A stretch of DNA of 43,328 nt from an uncultured Collinsella sp. GTDB taxonomy: Bacteria > Actinomycetota > Coriobacteriia > Coriobacteriales > Coriobacteriaceae. A program made the position numbers and the translations under genes. Of this stretch, positions 9,087 to 17,300 are shown piece by piece. Position 1 is the first letter of the stretch; the number at the start of each line of letters is the position of its first letter. The notes beneath the pieces were generated by a model. The model had not been told where the DNA came from. It saw only the letters and a program-made list of their open reading frames with translations, and ran no database searches. Where the stretch lies: NCBI GenBank assembly GCA_900541035.1, contig UQIN01000021.1, positions 1 through 43,328 of the forward strand, given 5' to 3'.

Positions 9087-9120
9087 GAAGGGGGCGGCCC
9101 AGGCGGGTCGCCACCTTTCT
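9087..9120. terminator. Possible weak terminator between convergent genes
   Basis: GAAGGGGGCGGCCC can pair with GGGTCGCCACCTTTC apart from one wobble and one bulge, with a four-base loop. Only short T-runs follow. The position between two convergent stops supports a termination role. Confidence 0.4.
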
Positions 9121-9145
9121 TGTCCCAAAAATATACTGAGGTTGG

Positions 9146-10582
9146 TTAGCGGCGTTCGAGGACCGCTACGGTTTCGGTGTGGTCGGTGTGAGGGAACATG
9201 TCGACGGGCGTGATCTTGAGCAGGCGATAGCCTCCGTCGAGGAGCTGATGCAGGTCGCGCTCTTGAGTCACGGGGTTGCAGCTGATATAGGTGATGCGGC
9301 GCGGCTTAAGTGCGCAGGCAGCTTCGAGGAACTCGGGGGTGGAGCCGGCACGCGGCGGGTCGATGGAAAGGACATCGATCCGCTCGTTGTTGTCGGCGGC
9401 ATCTAGGATGTAATCGGTGGCATCGTCGGCCATAAACCAAGCGCTGCGGGTGAGGCCGTTGAGCTCGGCATTGCGGCGTGCGTCGGCAATGCCCGCCGGG
9501 TTGCGCTCCACACCGAGCAGCATGATGCCGATCCCCTTGTTCTGGGCATCTTTAGCTGCGCAAAGACCGATGGTGCCGCTGCCGCAGTAAGCATCCATAA
9601 GCACATCGCCCTGGTGCAGATCCATGCCGTCGATAGCGAGCTGATAGAGCAGCTCGGTCTGCTGCGGATTGGTCTGATAGAACGCGGTAGGGGAGATATC
9701 GAATTCGCAACCGAGCAGCTGGTCGCGCATGCACTCGGCGCCATATACAATGCGGGTTTCCTCGCCGAGGATGGCGTTGCCGGGACGTCCGTTGATGTTT
9801 TGGGCGACGGTGACGATGTGCGGATTGAGTGCGGCGACAGCCTCAAAGAACTCCTGCGCATGCGGCAAGTCGCGCTGAGCGGTCACGAGCGTGACCATGA
9901 CCTGGTCGGTACGCCAGCCGCAGCGAACGACGGCATAGCGAAGCAAGCCCAGATGCTTGTCCTCGTTAAAGGCGGGAATGCGCAGGCGCTCAGCCTCACG
10001 CGCGATGCCGTTGAGAATCTGACGGGCACCCGGCGCCTCGACAGGACACTCGGGTACGGCAACGATCCTGTGCGTGCCGCGCTCAAAGAAACCGCAACGG
10101 ACAGTGCCCTCCCTACCGGGAGCAAAGGGAGTGGCAGCCTTATGACGAAAGCCACGCGGCGCAGGATATTTACCCGGATCGCCCAGGGTCACGCCCATAC
10201 CGCGAATAGAATCAACGGCGATACCCTCACGCTCACAGAGCGAAGCAAAAAGCTCCTCCATAGCAGCCTGCTTGGCGGCGAGCTGCTTCTTGTAAGGACG
10301 ATTGAGCGCCGTGCACCCACCGCAAGCTTTCATGATGGAACAAGGAGACTTGGGATCAACGGCCTTGCGCGCAGACGGAACCGGATTCTTATACGGGCGC
10401 TTGGAGCGAGTCTGAGATGCCTTATCCTCGTTCCGGCGAGAGCCGGGACGCTTGGCCTTAGCCGATTTGCTTTTTGCAGCTTTAGAAGACTTGGATTTCG
10501 TAGAAGATTTCTCCTCCTTCGACCCCTCAACCGCCTCCACCAAAGCACGACGAGCCCTACGCTCCGCACGAGATTCTGCCAT
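9146..10582 (-). CDS. rlmD: 23S rRNA (uracil-C5)-methyltransferase, RlmD/RumA family
   Basis: This SAM-dependent enzyme makes m5U in 23S rRNA (U1939 for RlmD in E. coli). The exact target here, U1939, U747 or both, cannot be decided. The N-terminal 75 residues are a Lys/Ser/Ala-rich, probably disordered extension in place of the usual TRAM domain. An iron-sulphur cysteine set follows (C81, C87, C90 in CSIMKACGGC). The methyltransferase domain has FYQTNPQQTELL, the SAM motif MDAYCGSGTIGL and the catalytic cysteine in ISCNPVT. The start at ATG 10582 is supported by TGGAG six bases upstream; the frame stays open another 78 codons upstream into the 10.7-kb palindrome. Length is 478 residues. Confidence 0.9.
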   Translation of the reverse strand: MAESRAERRARRALVEAVEGSKEEKSSTKSKSSKAAKSKSAKAKRPGSRRNEDKASQTRSKRPYKNPVPSARKAVDPKSPCSIMKACGGCTALNRPYKKQLAAKQAAMEELFASLCEREGIAVDSIRGMGVTLGDPGKYPAPRGFRHKAATPFAPGREGTVRCGFFERGTHRIVAVPECPVEAPGARQILNGIAREAERLRIPAFNEDKHLGLLRYAVVRCGWRTDQVMVTLVTAQRDLPHAQEFFEAVAALNPHIVTVAQNINGRPGNAILGEETRIVYGAECMRDQLLGCEFDISPTAFYQTNPQQTELLYQLAIDGMDLHQGDVLMDAYCGSGTIGLCAAKDAQNKGIGIMLLGVERNPAGIADARRNAELNGLTRSAWFMADDATDYILDAADNNERIDVLSIDPPRAGSTPEFLEAACALKPRRITYISCNPVTQERDLHQLLDGGYRLLKITPVDMFPHTDHTETVAVLERR

Positions 10583-10689
10583 CAATAACTCCACTAATTC
10601 ATGAATTAAAGCTGCAAGTATTGTACCGTGCCAAGCCAGCAGACGATATGCAAGCGGTTTAATCGTGTCAGCGATAAGCCCAACGACGG

Positions 10690-10827
10690 TTGCCCGCCGC
10701 GTGAGGGGTGTGGGGGTTAAGTTTATCGCGAGTTCCGCACGAACAGGAGGCCACTTAATGTGGCCTCCGTCGTGAGCAGGACTGTAGAGCAGGAAACTTA
10801 ACCCCACACCCCTCACGCGGCGGGCAA
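10690..10827. repeat. Large palindrome with nested hairpin
   Basis: Left arm 10690-10724 (TTGCCCGCCGCGTGAGGGGT onward) is the reverse complement of 10794-10827 except for one extra G. Inside lies a second perfect hairpin, GGAGGCCAC at 10746-10754 against GTGGCCTCC at 10760-10768. It fills most of the 337-base gap between the divergent rRNA methyltransferase and amino acid binding protein genes. It has no T-runs and no reading frame I would support. Confidence 0.85.
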
Positions 10828-10919
10828 ACTCGCCTTGTGCTCTATCACGCTAAAGTGTATGATTCTGAACGTTACATGACTCACTTTACCTAACTAAAGT
10901 GCCATCAAGGGGGAATACC

Positions 10920-11780
10920 ATGAACACCGATATGTCTCGTCGTCAGTTTGTTGGTCTAGCCGGCTCGCTCGCCACGGTGCTGGGCCTTGGTCTTGTCGGT
11001 TGCGGCGGTGGTGCCGGCAAGGGCTCTGCTGCCGGTTCTGCCGCAGCCAAGGATGTGAAGGGCGCTGCGGAGTCCAAGAAGCTCGTGGTGGGCTTTGATA
11101 AGTCCTATCCTCCGTACGGCTTTGTGGGCGACGATGGCGAGTACACCGGCTTTGATCTCGATCTGGCCAAAGCTGTTGCCGATAAGCAGGGCTGGGAGGT
11201 CAAATACGAGGCCATCGACTGGGACGCCAAGGATACGCTGCTTAACTCGGGCGCCATCAACTGCATCTGGAACGGCTTTACCATGGAGGGCCGTGAGGAC
11301 GACTACACGTTCTCCGAGCCGTACATGCTCAACGAGCAGGTGCTGGTGGTCAAGAAGGATGCGGGCATCAAGGGCTGGGACGATCTTGCCGGCAAGACTG
11401 TGATTACCCAGACTGATTCCGCTGCGCAGGACGTGCTTGAGGGTGACCAGAAGGATCTGGCAGCGACGTTTGCCACGCTCGACACGATCGGCGAGTACAA
11501 CACGGCCTTTATGCAGCTCGAGAGCGGCGCGGTCGATGCCGTGGCGTGCGACCTTTCGATTGCCCAGTATCAGCTTGCCGCCAAGCCCGATGCTTATACG
11601 CAGCTTGATGATCCGCTGTCCAGCGAGCACTACGCCGTCGGCTTTAAGAAGGGCGACACCAAGTCGGCCGACGCCGTGACCGAGTCGCTCAAGGCACTCT
11701 ATGAGGACGGCACGGTTCAGGACCTGTGCGACAAGTATGCAAGCTACGGCCTGTCCTTCGACAACTGGGCTCTCAAATAG
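10920..11780 (+). CDS. Amino acid ABC transporter substrate-binding lipoprotein
   Basis: The 286-residue precursor is a family 3 extracellular solute-binding protein that should deliver a polar amino acid to the permease encoded next. The N-terminus has a twin-arginine-like start (SRRQFVG, R7-R8), a hydrophobic stretch and a lipobox LVGC with acylated C28, so it may use Tat export and be lipid-anchored. A Gly/Ala/Ser linker follows. The mature part begins KLVVGFDKSYPPYGF and includes YTGFDLDLAKAVA and the ligand-site segment WNGFTMEGRE. The ATG at 10920 has AAGGGGG seven bases upstream. It heads a three-gene operon; ligand specificity is not known. Confidence 0.93.
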   Translation: MNTDMSRRQFVGLAGSLATVLGLGLVGCGGGAGKGSAAGSAAAKDVKGAAESKKLVVGFDKSYPPYGFVGDDGEYTGFDLDLAKAVADKQGWEVKYEAIDWDAKDTLLNSGAINCIWNGFTMEGREDDYTFSEPYMLNEQVLVVKKDAGIKGWDDLAGKTVITQTDSAAQDVLEGDQKDLAATFATLDTIGEYNTAFMQLESGAVDAVACDLSIAQYQLAAKPDAYTQLDDPLSSEHYAVGFKKGDTKSADAVTESLKALYEDGTVQDLCDKYASYGLSFDNWALK

Positions 11781-11919
11781 CCGCAGCACCCAACCTTGCG
11801 GCTCCAACCCTCCTCGCGTACCAAAGTACGCTTCGTCGGGCTTGTCGCTCGCAATCTTGGGCACTGTGCCTATTTGAGAATAAGATCAGCCGTTCTGTTG
11901 CTGCGAAGGAGAAGGTAGG

Positions 11920-12573
11920 TTGTCTATTCAGGTCATGATGCAGATGCTTGGCCAGGGATTCTTGGTCAGTTTGCAGCTGTTTGTGCTGACGCTGCTCGGG
12001 TCGATTCCGCTGGGAATTCCCGTGGCGTTTATGCGCATGAGCAAAATCGCGCCGCTTCGCTGGATTGCGCGCATCTATATCTCGGTCATGCGCGGTACGC
12101 CGCTCATGCTGCAGATGTTTGCCATCTACTTTGCCCCGTACTACGTGTTTGGCATTTCGCTCACGCCCGATTCCAAGTGGACGGCGTGCGTCGTGGCGTT
12201 CATCATCAACTACGCCGGTTACTTTGCCGAGATCTATCGCTCGGGCTTGCAGTCCATTCCGCGCGGTCAATACGAGGCTGCCGAGGTGCTGGGCTATTCG
12301 CGCGTGCAGACGTTTCTGTATATCGTGATGCCGCAGGTCGCCAAGCGTATTCTGCCGGCGATGGGCAACGAGATCATCACGCTGGTCAAGGACACGTCGC
12401 TGGCGTTTGCCATTGGCGTGGGCGAGATGTTCTCGACCGCCAAGGCCCTGGTTGCCTCGCAGGTGAGCATGGTACCGTTTGCGATTGCGGCGCTGATCTA
12501 CTGGGTTTTCAACTTCGTGGTCGAGATGCTGTTGGGCGCCGCCGAAAAGAAGCTGGACTATTATCATGACTAA
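11920..12573 (+). CDS. Amino acid ABC transporter permease
   Basis: This 217-residue inner-membrane protein of the HisM/GlnP type forms the channel of the importer. The first transmembrane segment is near 10-32 and several more follow. The cytoplasmic EAA loop, which docks the ATPase, reads EAAEVLGYSRVQTFLYIVMP and is followed by GNEIITLVKDTSLAF, typical of polar amino acid permeases. I use the TTG at 11920 because AAGGAG lies eight bases before it; an ATG at 11935 would lose the first five residues. The stop overlaps the ATPase start by eight bases, indicating translational coupling. Confidence 0.93.
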   Translation: MSIQVMMQMLGQGFLVSLQLFVLTLLGSIPLGIPVAFMRMSKIAPLRWIARIYISVMRGTPLMLQMFAIYFAPYYVFGISLTPDSKWTACVVAFIINYAGYFAEIYRSGLQSIPRGQYEAAEVLGYSRVQTFLYIVMPQVAKRILPAMGNEIITLVKDTSLAFAIGVGEMFSTAKALVASQVSMVPFAIAALIYWVFNFVVEMLLGAAEKKLDYYHD

Positions 12574-13330
12574 CTCGGTGATGAAAATCGAAAGCGCTCG
12601 CAAGGCGTTTGGCGGCAATGAGGTGCTCAAGGATATCTCGCTCGAGGTCAAGCGTGGCGAGGTCGTGGCGATTATCGGGCCTTCGGGTGGCGGCAAGTCC
12701 ACGCTGCTGCGGTGTGCCACGCTGCTCGAGACACTCGGCGGAGGCTCGCTCTCGTTTGGTGACCTTGCCGTTGCGACGGATGCGGGTTCGGGCGCAGTCT
12801 ATGCGAAGGGCGATGTGCCCAAGCGGGCACGCTCGCGATTCGGCCTGGTGTTCCAGAATTACAACCTGTTCCCGCACTATACCGTGATGAAAAACATCAT
12901 CGACGCGCCGATCCGCGTGCTTAAGCGCCCGCGCGAACAGGCGGAAGCTCGTGCGCGCGAGTTGATCGCGCAGATGGGGCTTACGGGCAACGAGAACAAG
13001 GTTCCGTGTGAGCTTTCGGGCGGTCAGCAACAGCGTGTGAGTATCGCCCGCGCCTTGGCGCTCGACCCGGAGATCCTGTTCTTTGACGAGCCGACCTCGG
13101 CGCTCGATCCCGAGCTGACGGCCGAGGTGCTGCGTGTCATTAAAGACCTTGCCGCGCAGAATATGACGATGGTGATTGTGACCCACGCAATGCAGTTTGC
13201 GCGCGATGTTGCCGACCGCGTGGTCTTTATGGATGGCGGCCGCATTGTCGAGGAGGGTCCTGCCGAGCAGGTCATCGACCATCCGCGTGAGCAGCGCACC
13301 CGTGAGTTCTTGAGCCGTATCGAGGGATAG
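12566..13330 (+). CDS. Amino acid ABC transporter ATP-binding protein (GlnQ-like)
   Basis: This cytoplasmic ATPase of 254 residues powers the importer. Walker A is GPSGGGKS at 38-45, the Q-loop Q97 is in VFQNYNLFPH, the signature LSGGQQQR is at 150-157, Walker B ILFFDEP is at 170-176 and the switch histidine is in VTHAM near 205. The segment around residues 65-88 is longer than in E. coli GlnQ. Its ATG lies inside the end of the permease gene, so the two are coupled. A strong terminator follows. Confidence 0.95.
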   Translation: MTNSVMKIESARKAFGGNEVLKDISLEVKRGEVVAIIGPSGGGKSTLLRCATLLETLGGGSLSFGDLAVATDAGSGAVYAKGDVPKRARSRFGLVFQNYNLFPHYTVMKNIIDAPIRVLKRPREQAEARARELIAQMGLTGNENKVPCELSGGQQQRVSIARALALDPEILFFDEPTSALDPELTAEVLRVIKDLAAQNMTMVIVTHAMQFARDVADRVVFMDGGRIVEEGPAEQVIDHPREQRTREFLSRIEG

Positions 13331-13365
13331 GCTCAGGTATTTACTCAACTATTAATTAAGGCGAA

Positions 13366-13400
13366 GCCGCCGCAGGTCTTACGGTCTGTGGCGGCTTTTT
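13366..13400 (+). terminator. Rho-independent terminator of the ABC importer operon
   Basis: GCCGCCGCAG pairs with CTGTGGCGGC (one wobble) and TTTTTGTTT follows, 36 bases after the ATPase stop. Confidence 0.9.
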
Positions 13401-13401
13401 G

Positions 13402-13640
13402 TTTGCATCGACGGGGTTCAATAATCGCCTCACAAGCTTGTCTCTTCCTCTCGCCGCCTGTATTCATACGTGCGCCGAAAGGTATGCATGGACGGTCGCC
13501 CGTGAGGGTAGGGTGGTGGCATAGGACATTTGGAGGGTGAGTCGGCTCGGCTGCCGACCATGCTGCTCCCGGGATGGCACCGACCGCGAACTCTCCCCGT
13601 TGGCGTCGCGCATTGCGCGCGGCCCTGCAAGGAGGTCATC
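13402..13640 (+). other. Leader region of the EF-G-like gene, possibly structured
   Basis: These 239 bases hold no gene I can support. The last 115 are GC-rich and can fold: GTCGGC/GCCGAC forms a local hairpin around 13541-13558. The flanks GGAGGG near 13531 and CTCTCCCC near 13593 could close a larger branch. I did not recognise a known riboswitch. The ribosome binding site AAGGAGG lies at the 3' end. Confidence 0.3.
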
Positions 13641-15716
13641 ATGGGTGCTCCCAAGACCGGTAACGTAAGGAACGTGGTGCTCGTAGGCCAAGGCGGGGTG
13701 GGCAAGACTTCACTCGCCGAGGCCATGCTCCACCTTTCCGGCAAGACCGCCCGCCTGGGCGGCCACGACGGCACCAAGCCCACGCTCGACTATGACCCCG
13801 AAGAGGTCAAGCGTGCATTTTCCATCTCGACGACCATCGCGCCGATCGACTGGAAGGGCGCGCGCATCAATGTGCTCGATGCCCCGTGCTACCCCGATTT
13901 TATCGGCGACGCCTTTGCCGCGATGAGCGTCTGCGAGACGGCTCTGTTTGTGGTCGACGCCGAGGCCGGCCCACAGCCTACGACGGTTAAGCTCTGGTAT
14001 GCCGCCGAGGACCTGCGTCTGGCGCGTGCGGTGTTCGTAAACCGCCTGTCGCGCTCCGAGGCCAGCTTTGCGACCACGATGGACCTGCTGCAAGAGCGCT
14101 TTGGCACGCGCCTGGGCGCCGTGACCCTTCCCTGGGGCGAGGGCGAGGACTTTGACGGCATCATCGACCTGGTGCGCATGAAGGCGCGCCATTGCAACGG
14201 CACCGAAGCCGTTGAGTCGGAGATTCCCGAGGAGTATCGTGCCCAGGCCGAGGAAGCCCATGACCATCTGTGCGAGCTGGTGGCCGAGGCTGACGATGAA
14301 CTGATGATGAAGTACTTGGAAGGCGAGGAGACGCTGACGCAGGAGGAGCTTGAAGGCCTGCTGTCGAAGGCGATCGCCGAGCGCATCTTTGTGCCGGTCT
14401 TTGCGGGCGATTGCATTAAGGAGCAGGGCGTCAACTCGCTGATGGACGACATCGCCACATACTTCCCGGCGCCGACCGACTACGGCGAGATGCCGCTTAT
14501 CGACGGCGATTCGCTCAAGATTTCAAGCGACGATGATCGTCCGGTGGCGTTTGTGTTTAAGACCCTGGCCGATCCGCAGCAGGGTCGCATCAGCTTTATT
14601 AAGGTGCTGACGGGTACGCTTGAGCCGGGCCTTGAGCTGGTCAACGCGCGCACGCGCAAGGGCGACCGTCTGGCTCACCTGTATGTGATGTGCGGCCGCG
14701 ACATGACCGAGGTCGGTCACGCCTATGCCGGCGACATTATCGTGGCACCCAAGCTGGCGGCCGAGACGGGCGATACGCTCTCGATTACCGGCAAGGTCGA
14801 GGCTGCGGCGTTTAAGTTCCCCAACTCGCAGTACCGCATCGCCATCGAGGCCGAGAATCGCGGCGACGAAGAGAAGCTCTACACGTTTATCGAGAAGGCC
14901 TGCAAGGCCGATCCGACCATGAGCATCGATCGTGACGAGGAGACGGGCCAGACCATTATCTCCGCCGTTGGTGAGGCGCAGGTTTCGGTGCTGCTCAACC
15001 GTTTGGAGGATCGCACCAAGGTCGTGGCCAAGAGCGTGCCGATCCGCATTCCGTATCGCGAGACCATTCGCCGTACGGCAAGCGCGCAGGGCCGCCACAA
15101 GAAACAGACTGGCGGTGCCGGTCAGTATGGCGACTGCTGGCTGCGCGTTGAGCCGCTCATTGGGCCCGACGGCACGAGCGATGGCTATGAGTTTGTAGAC
15201 GAGGTCGTGGGTGGCCGCATCCCGCGCTCGCTCATCCCCGCCGTGGACAAGGGTGTCCAGGAGACCATGAAGGACGGCATCATTGCCGGCTACCCGCTCA
15301 CGGGCATTCGCGTGGCTGTGTACGACGGCTCGTATCACAGCGTCGACTCCAACGAGATGGCGTTCCGCGCGGCGGCTCGCATCGGCCTGCGCAAGGCGTG
15401 CGCCGATGCCGACCCGGTGGTGCTGGAGCCCATCGAGGAAATCACGGTGACTATTCCCGAAAGCTACGCCGGCGCTGTGATGGGCGACATCTCGGCATCG
15501 CGCGGTCGCGTGACGGGTATGGAGACCGATGAGCGCGGCGACACCGTGGTCATTGCCCAGGCGCCGCTGGCAGAGCTGACGGATTATTCGACGCGCCTGC
15601 GCTCTATCACGCGCGGCACGGGTGACTTTACCATGAAGCCCGCTGGCTACGAGCAGGTTCCCTACGATGTTCAGGCCAAGCTGGTCGAGCGCTATGAGGA
15701 GGGCCGCGCCAAGTAG
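13641..15716 (+). CDS. Elongation factor G-like protein with degenerate G motifs
   Basis: The 691-residue protein has all EF-G domains in order and resembles the actinobacterial FusA2 (EF-G-like) group. The P-loop GQGGVGKT at 16-23 is intact. G3, DTPGH in true EF-G, reads DAPCY at 80-84, so the catalytic histidine is missing. G4, NKxD, reads NRLS at 134-137, losing the guanine-specifying aspartate. Domains III-V follow, including RTASAQGRHKKQTGGAGQYG and the C-terminal PESYAGAVMGDIS. I infer a ribosome-associated or regulatory role with altered nucleotide use; it should not replace canonical EF-G. The ATG at 13641 has AAGGAGG upstream; the open frame extends 37 codons earlier but lacks such a site. 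Confidence 0.88.
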   Translation: MGAPKTGNVRNVVLVGQGGVGKTSLAEAMLHLSGKTARLGGHDGTKPTLDYDPEEVKRAFSISTTIAPIDWKGARINVLDAPCYPDFIGDAFAAMSVCETALFVVDAEAGPQPTTVKLWYAAEDLRLARAVFVNRLSRSEASFATTMDLLQERFGTRLGAVTLPWGEGEDFDGIIDLVRMKARHCNGTEAVESEIPEEYRAQAEEAHDHLCELVAEADDELMMKYLEGEETLTQEELEGLLSKAIAERIFVPVFAGDCIKEQGVNSLMDDIATYFPAPTDYGEMPLIDGDSLKISSDDDRPVAFVFKTLADPQQGRISFIKVLTGTLEPGLELVNARTRKGDRLAHLYVMCGRDMTEVGHAYAGDIIVAPKLAAETGDTLSITGKVEAAAFKFPNSQYRIAIEAENRGDEEKLYTFIEKACKADPTMSIDRDEETGQTIISAVGEAQVSVLLNRLEDRTKVVAKSVPIRIPYRETIRRTASAQGRHKKQTGGAGQYGDCWLRVEPLIGPDGTSDGYEFVDEVVGGRIPRSLIPAVDKGVQETMKDGIIAGYPLTGIRVAVYDGSYHSVDSNEMAFRAAARIGLRKACADADPVVLEPIEEITVTIPESYAGAVMGDISASRGRVTGMETDERGDTVVIAQAPLAELTDYSTRLRSITRGTGDFTMKPAGYEQVPYDVQAKLVERYEEGRAK

Positions 15717-15752
15717 CGTGTGGTTTTGCCTGCAATGTGGACGCTGACGAAA

Positions 15753-15786
15753 AGGCCGCCCTGGGTAATCCAGGGCAGCCTTTTTT
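15753..15786 (+). terminator. Rho-independent terminator after the EF-G-like gene
   Basis: GGCCGCCCTGG pairs with CCAGGGCAGCC across GTAAT with a one-base mismatch, and six T follow. Confidence 0.88.
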
Positions 15787-15845
15787 GATCCCATGGGGAC
15801 GGAGGAAAACGAATCATTTTTGGGTTACGGGCGGTGCGGTCGGCA

Positions 15846-16829
15846 CTAGTCTCCGGATGCCTGGTTGCGGCCGGTGGCGTAGTCGATCTGCACGTGCGGC
15901 TGCAGGTTGTAGCAGTACACGTGGAAGCAGAGGGTCTTGCCGTGGTCCTCGACCGATTGCGCCTCAAGGCGCACGCCGCGGCAGACAAGTTCCTCTTCGT
16001 TATACATGGGTGTGACGCGATAGAGCACGTGGTTGCCCGTCTCGCGGATGTAGCCGAGAATCTGCTCCTCAAACGGCAGCATGCCTGTCTCGTTGAGATA
16101 ACGCGTGCCGGTGAGGAGATTCTTGCGGTTGGCGTTTTCGCCGCAGAGCGACCAGGCGATGAGATGGCAGCGGTTGTAGAGGCTCTGGCCCGGAATAAAG
16201 TCGTAGCGCTGCTGGCGCCATCCAGCGGGATGGATACGCGAGATATCGCCGCGCTCGCCTTGACCGAGTGATTCGGGGCCCACGCAGGCGAGCGCTTTGC
16301 GGGTGCGGCCCAGGCTGTCAAGCTTGGAGAACTTCTTAAAGCAACCCTCTTCTGTAGCGCGCTCGTATTCATCGAGCGTGAATGATGGTGTGCCGAGCGG
16401 GTGCGTGCTGTCGGCGCGCAGGGCAACGTAGGGGTTGCCGGCGTAGTCGGGAATGCTGCTGAGATAAACACCGCGGGCGCGGTTGAGGTCGGGGTTTTCG
16501 ACCTCGTCGATGGGGGTGGCGGCGCTGTCCGCGGAAGCGCCGTCGCCGGTGTCGGTTGTGGCGGAATCGGAGCCATCGCCAGAGTCCTGGCTGTTTTGAG
16601 GGTCCGGGGAGCTCGCCGTTCCTGATTCGAGCCGATCGACCAGGTCCGCCTCGTCGTCGGTGCGGCTGGGACTTTCGTTTTGTTTTTCGGCCAGAGCTGC
16701 CGCCTGTTCATCACTTTGCGGCGACAACAACTTGGGCGCTCCGTCGAGCGACCCTGTGAACAGCGCAAACCCCAGCACCACGGCGGCGCCGATGGAAAGT
16801 ACTTGCTTGTAGGCGGACTTGCGCGACAT
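15846..16829 (-). CDS. Exported DNA/RNA non-specific endonuclease (EndA-like)
   Basis: This 327-residue protein has an N-terminal membrane segment or uncleaved signal at about 9-26. A low-complexity, Ser/Asp/Thr-rich linker runs from about 35 to 110, and a beta-beta-alpha-metal nuclease domain follows. The active-site block is YNRCHLIAW with general-base candidate H222. The metal-binding Asn segment ENANRKNLLTGTRYLN follows it. The closest type I know is streptococcal EndA, which degrades DNA at the cell surface during uptake or from host traps. AGGAG precedes the ATG at 16829. It is convergent with the EF-G-like gene. The surface location is inferred from the anchor. Confidence 0.88.
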   Translation of the reverse strand: MSRKSAYKQVLSIGAAVVLGFALFTGSLDGAPKLLSPQSDEQAAALAEKQNESPSRTDDEADLVDRLESGTASSPDPQNSQDSGDGSDSATTDTGDGASADSAATPIDEVENPDLNRARGVYLSSIPDYAGNPYVALRADSTHPLGTPSFTLDEYERATEEGCFKKFSKLDSLGRTRKALACVGPESLGQGERGDISRIHPAGWRQQRYDFIPGQSLYNRCHLIAWSLCGENANRKNLLTGTRYLNETGMLPFEEQILGYIRETGNHVLYRVTPMYNEEELVCRGVRLEAQSVEDHGKTLCFHVYCYNLQPHVQIDYATGRNQASGD

Positions 16830-16987
16830 TGCGGCTCCTGGATGGACGGTTGGGAATCTACCAGTCTAGCAGGAGCCGGCAGGGGCCGTTCTGTCGAACA
16901 AATACTCAAGATTTGGGATAGACGCTACTGATTCATTTGCCTCATATGGAGCTGCGGTGGTTGTGTATGTGGGGCTATTTTGCGTTT

Positions 16988-17034
16988 CCCCAGATAAAAC
17001 CCGCCAAAATAAACCTGTCCCTTTTTGGCAGGTT
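16988..17034 (+). repeat. Copy 1 of a 45-base repeat with CCTGTCCC core
   Basis: It begins CCCAGATAAAACCCGCCAAA and continues AATAAACCTGTCCCTTTTTGGCAGGTT. The CCYGCCAAA and TTTGGCAGG ends are inverted and form a stem with the conserved CCTGTCCC in the loop. Near-identical copies lie at 19077, 24453 and, inverted, at 22281. Confidence 0.88.
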
Positions 17035-17106
17035 AATCGGGGGACTATTTCACCGCAACTTAGGGCACGGTTAGGGAGTGTGCACCTTAAAGAGTGGTGC
17101 CCTTGA

Positions 17107-17296
17107 TTAGAGAGGTCGCGCTCGTCTCTCTAATTGTCTCTCTAAAGAGAAAGCCAGTTAAAGAGATAACATTGGGCTATCTAACAGTGAATTCGATACA
17201 TCTCTCTAAATGTCTCTCTAAAATAAGGTGCTTATCTCTCTAAAGTTAGAGAGATATACTATACTTTAGAGAGATAAATCTATCGTTTTAGAGAGA
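17107..17296. promoter_or_regulatory. Array of eight TCTCTCTAA / TTAGAGAGA operator-like sites
   Basis: TCTCTCTAA occurs on the plus strand at 17125, 17137, 17201, 17213 and 17235. The reverse form TTAGAGAGA occurs at 17246, 17266 and 17288, and a near match (TTAGAGAGG) at 17107. The pairs are spaced 12 bases (17125/17137 and 17201/17213) or 22 bases (17213/17235 and 17266/17288), about one or two helical turns. 17235 and 17246 form a compact palindrome. The last site ends five bases before the ATG of the AlbA_2 gene and overlaps its expected promoter and ribosome binding site. I infer an operator array, probably for that gene's own product. Confidence 0.8.
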
Positions 17297-17300
17297 CGGA

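Noticed and set aside
17137..17296. CRISPR-like array from the TCTCTCTAA repeats
   Set aside because: The units are only nine bases, occur on both strands, have uneven short gaps and no cas genes are near. They fit operators better.
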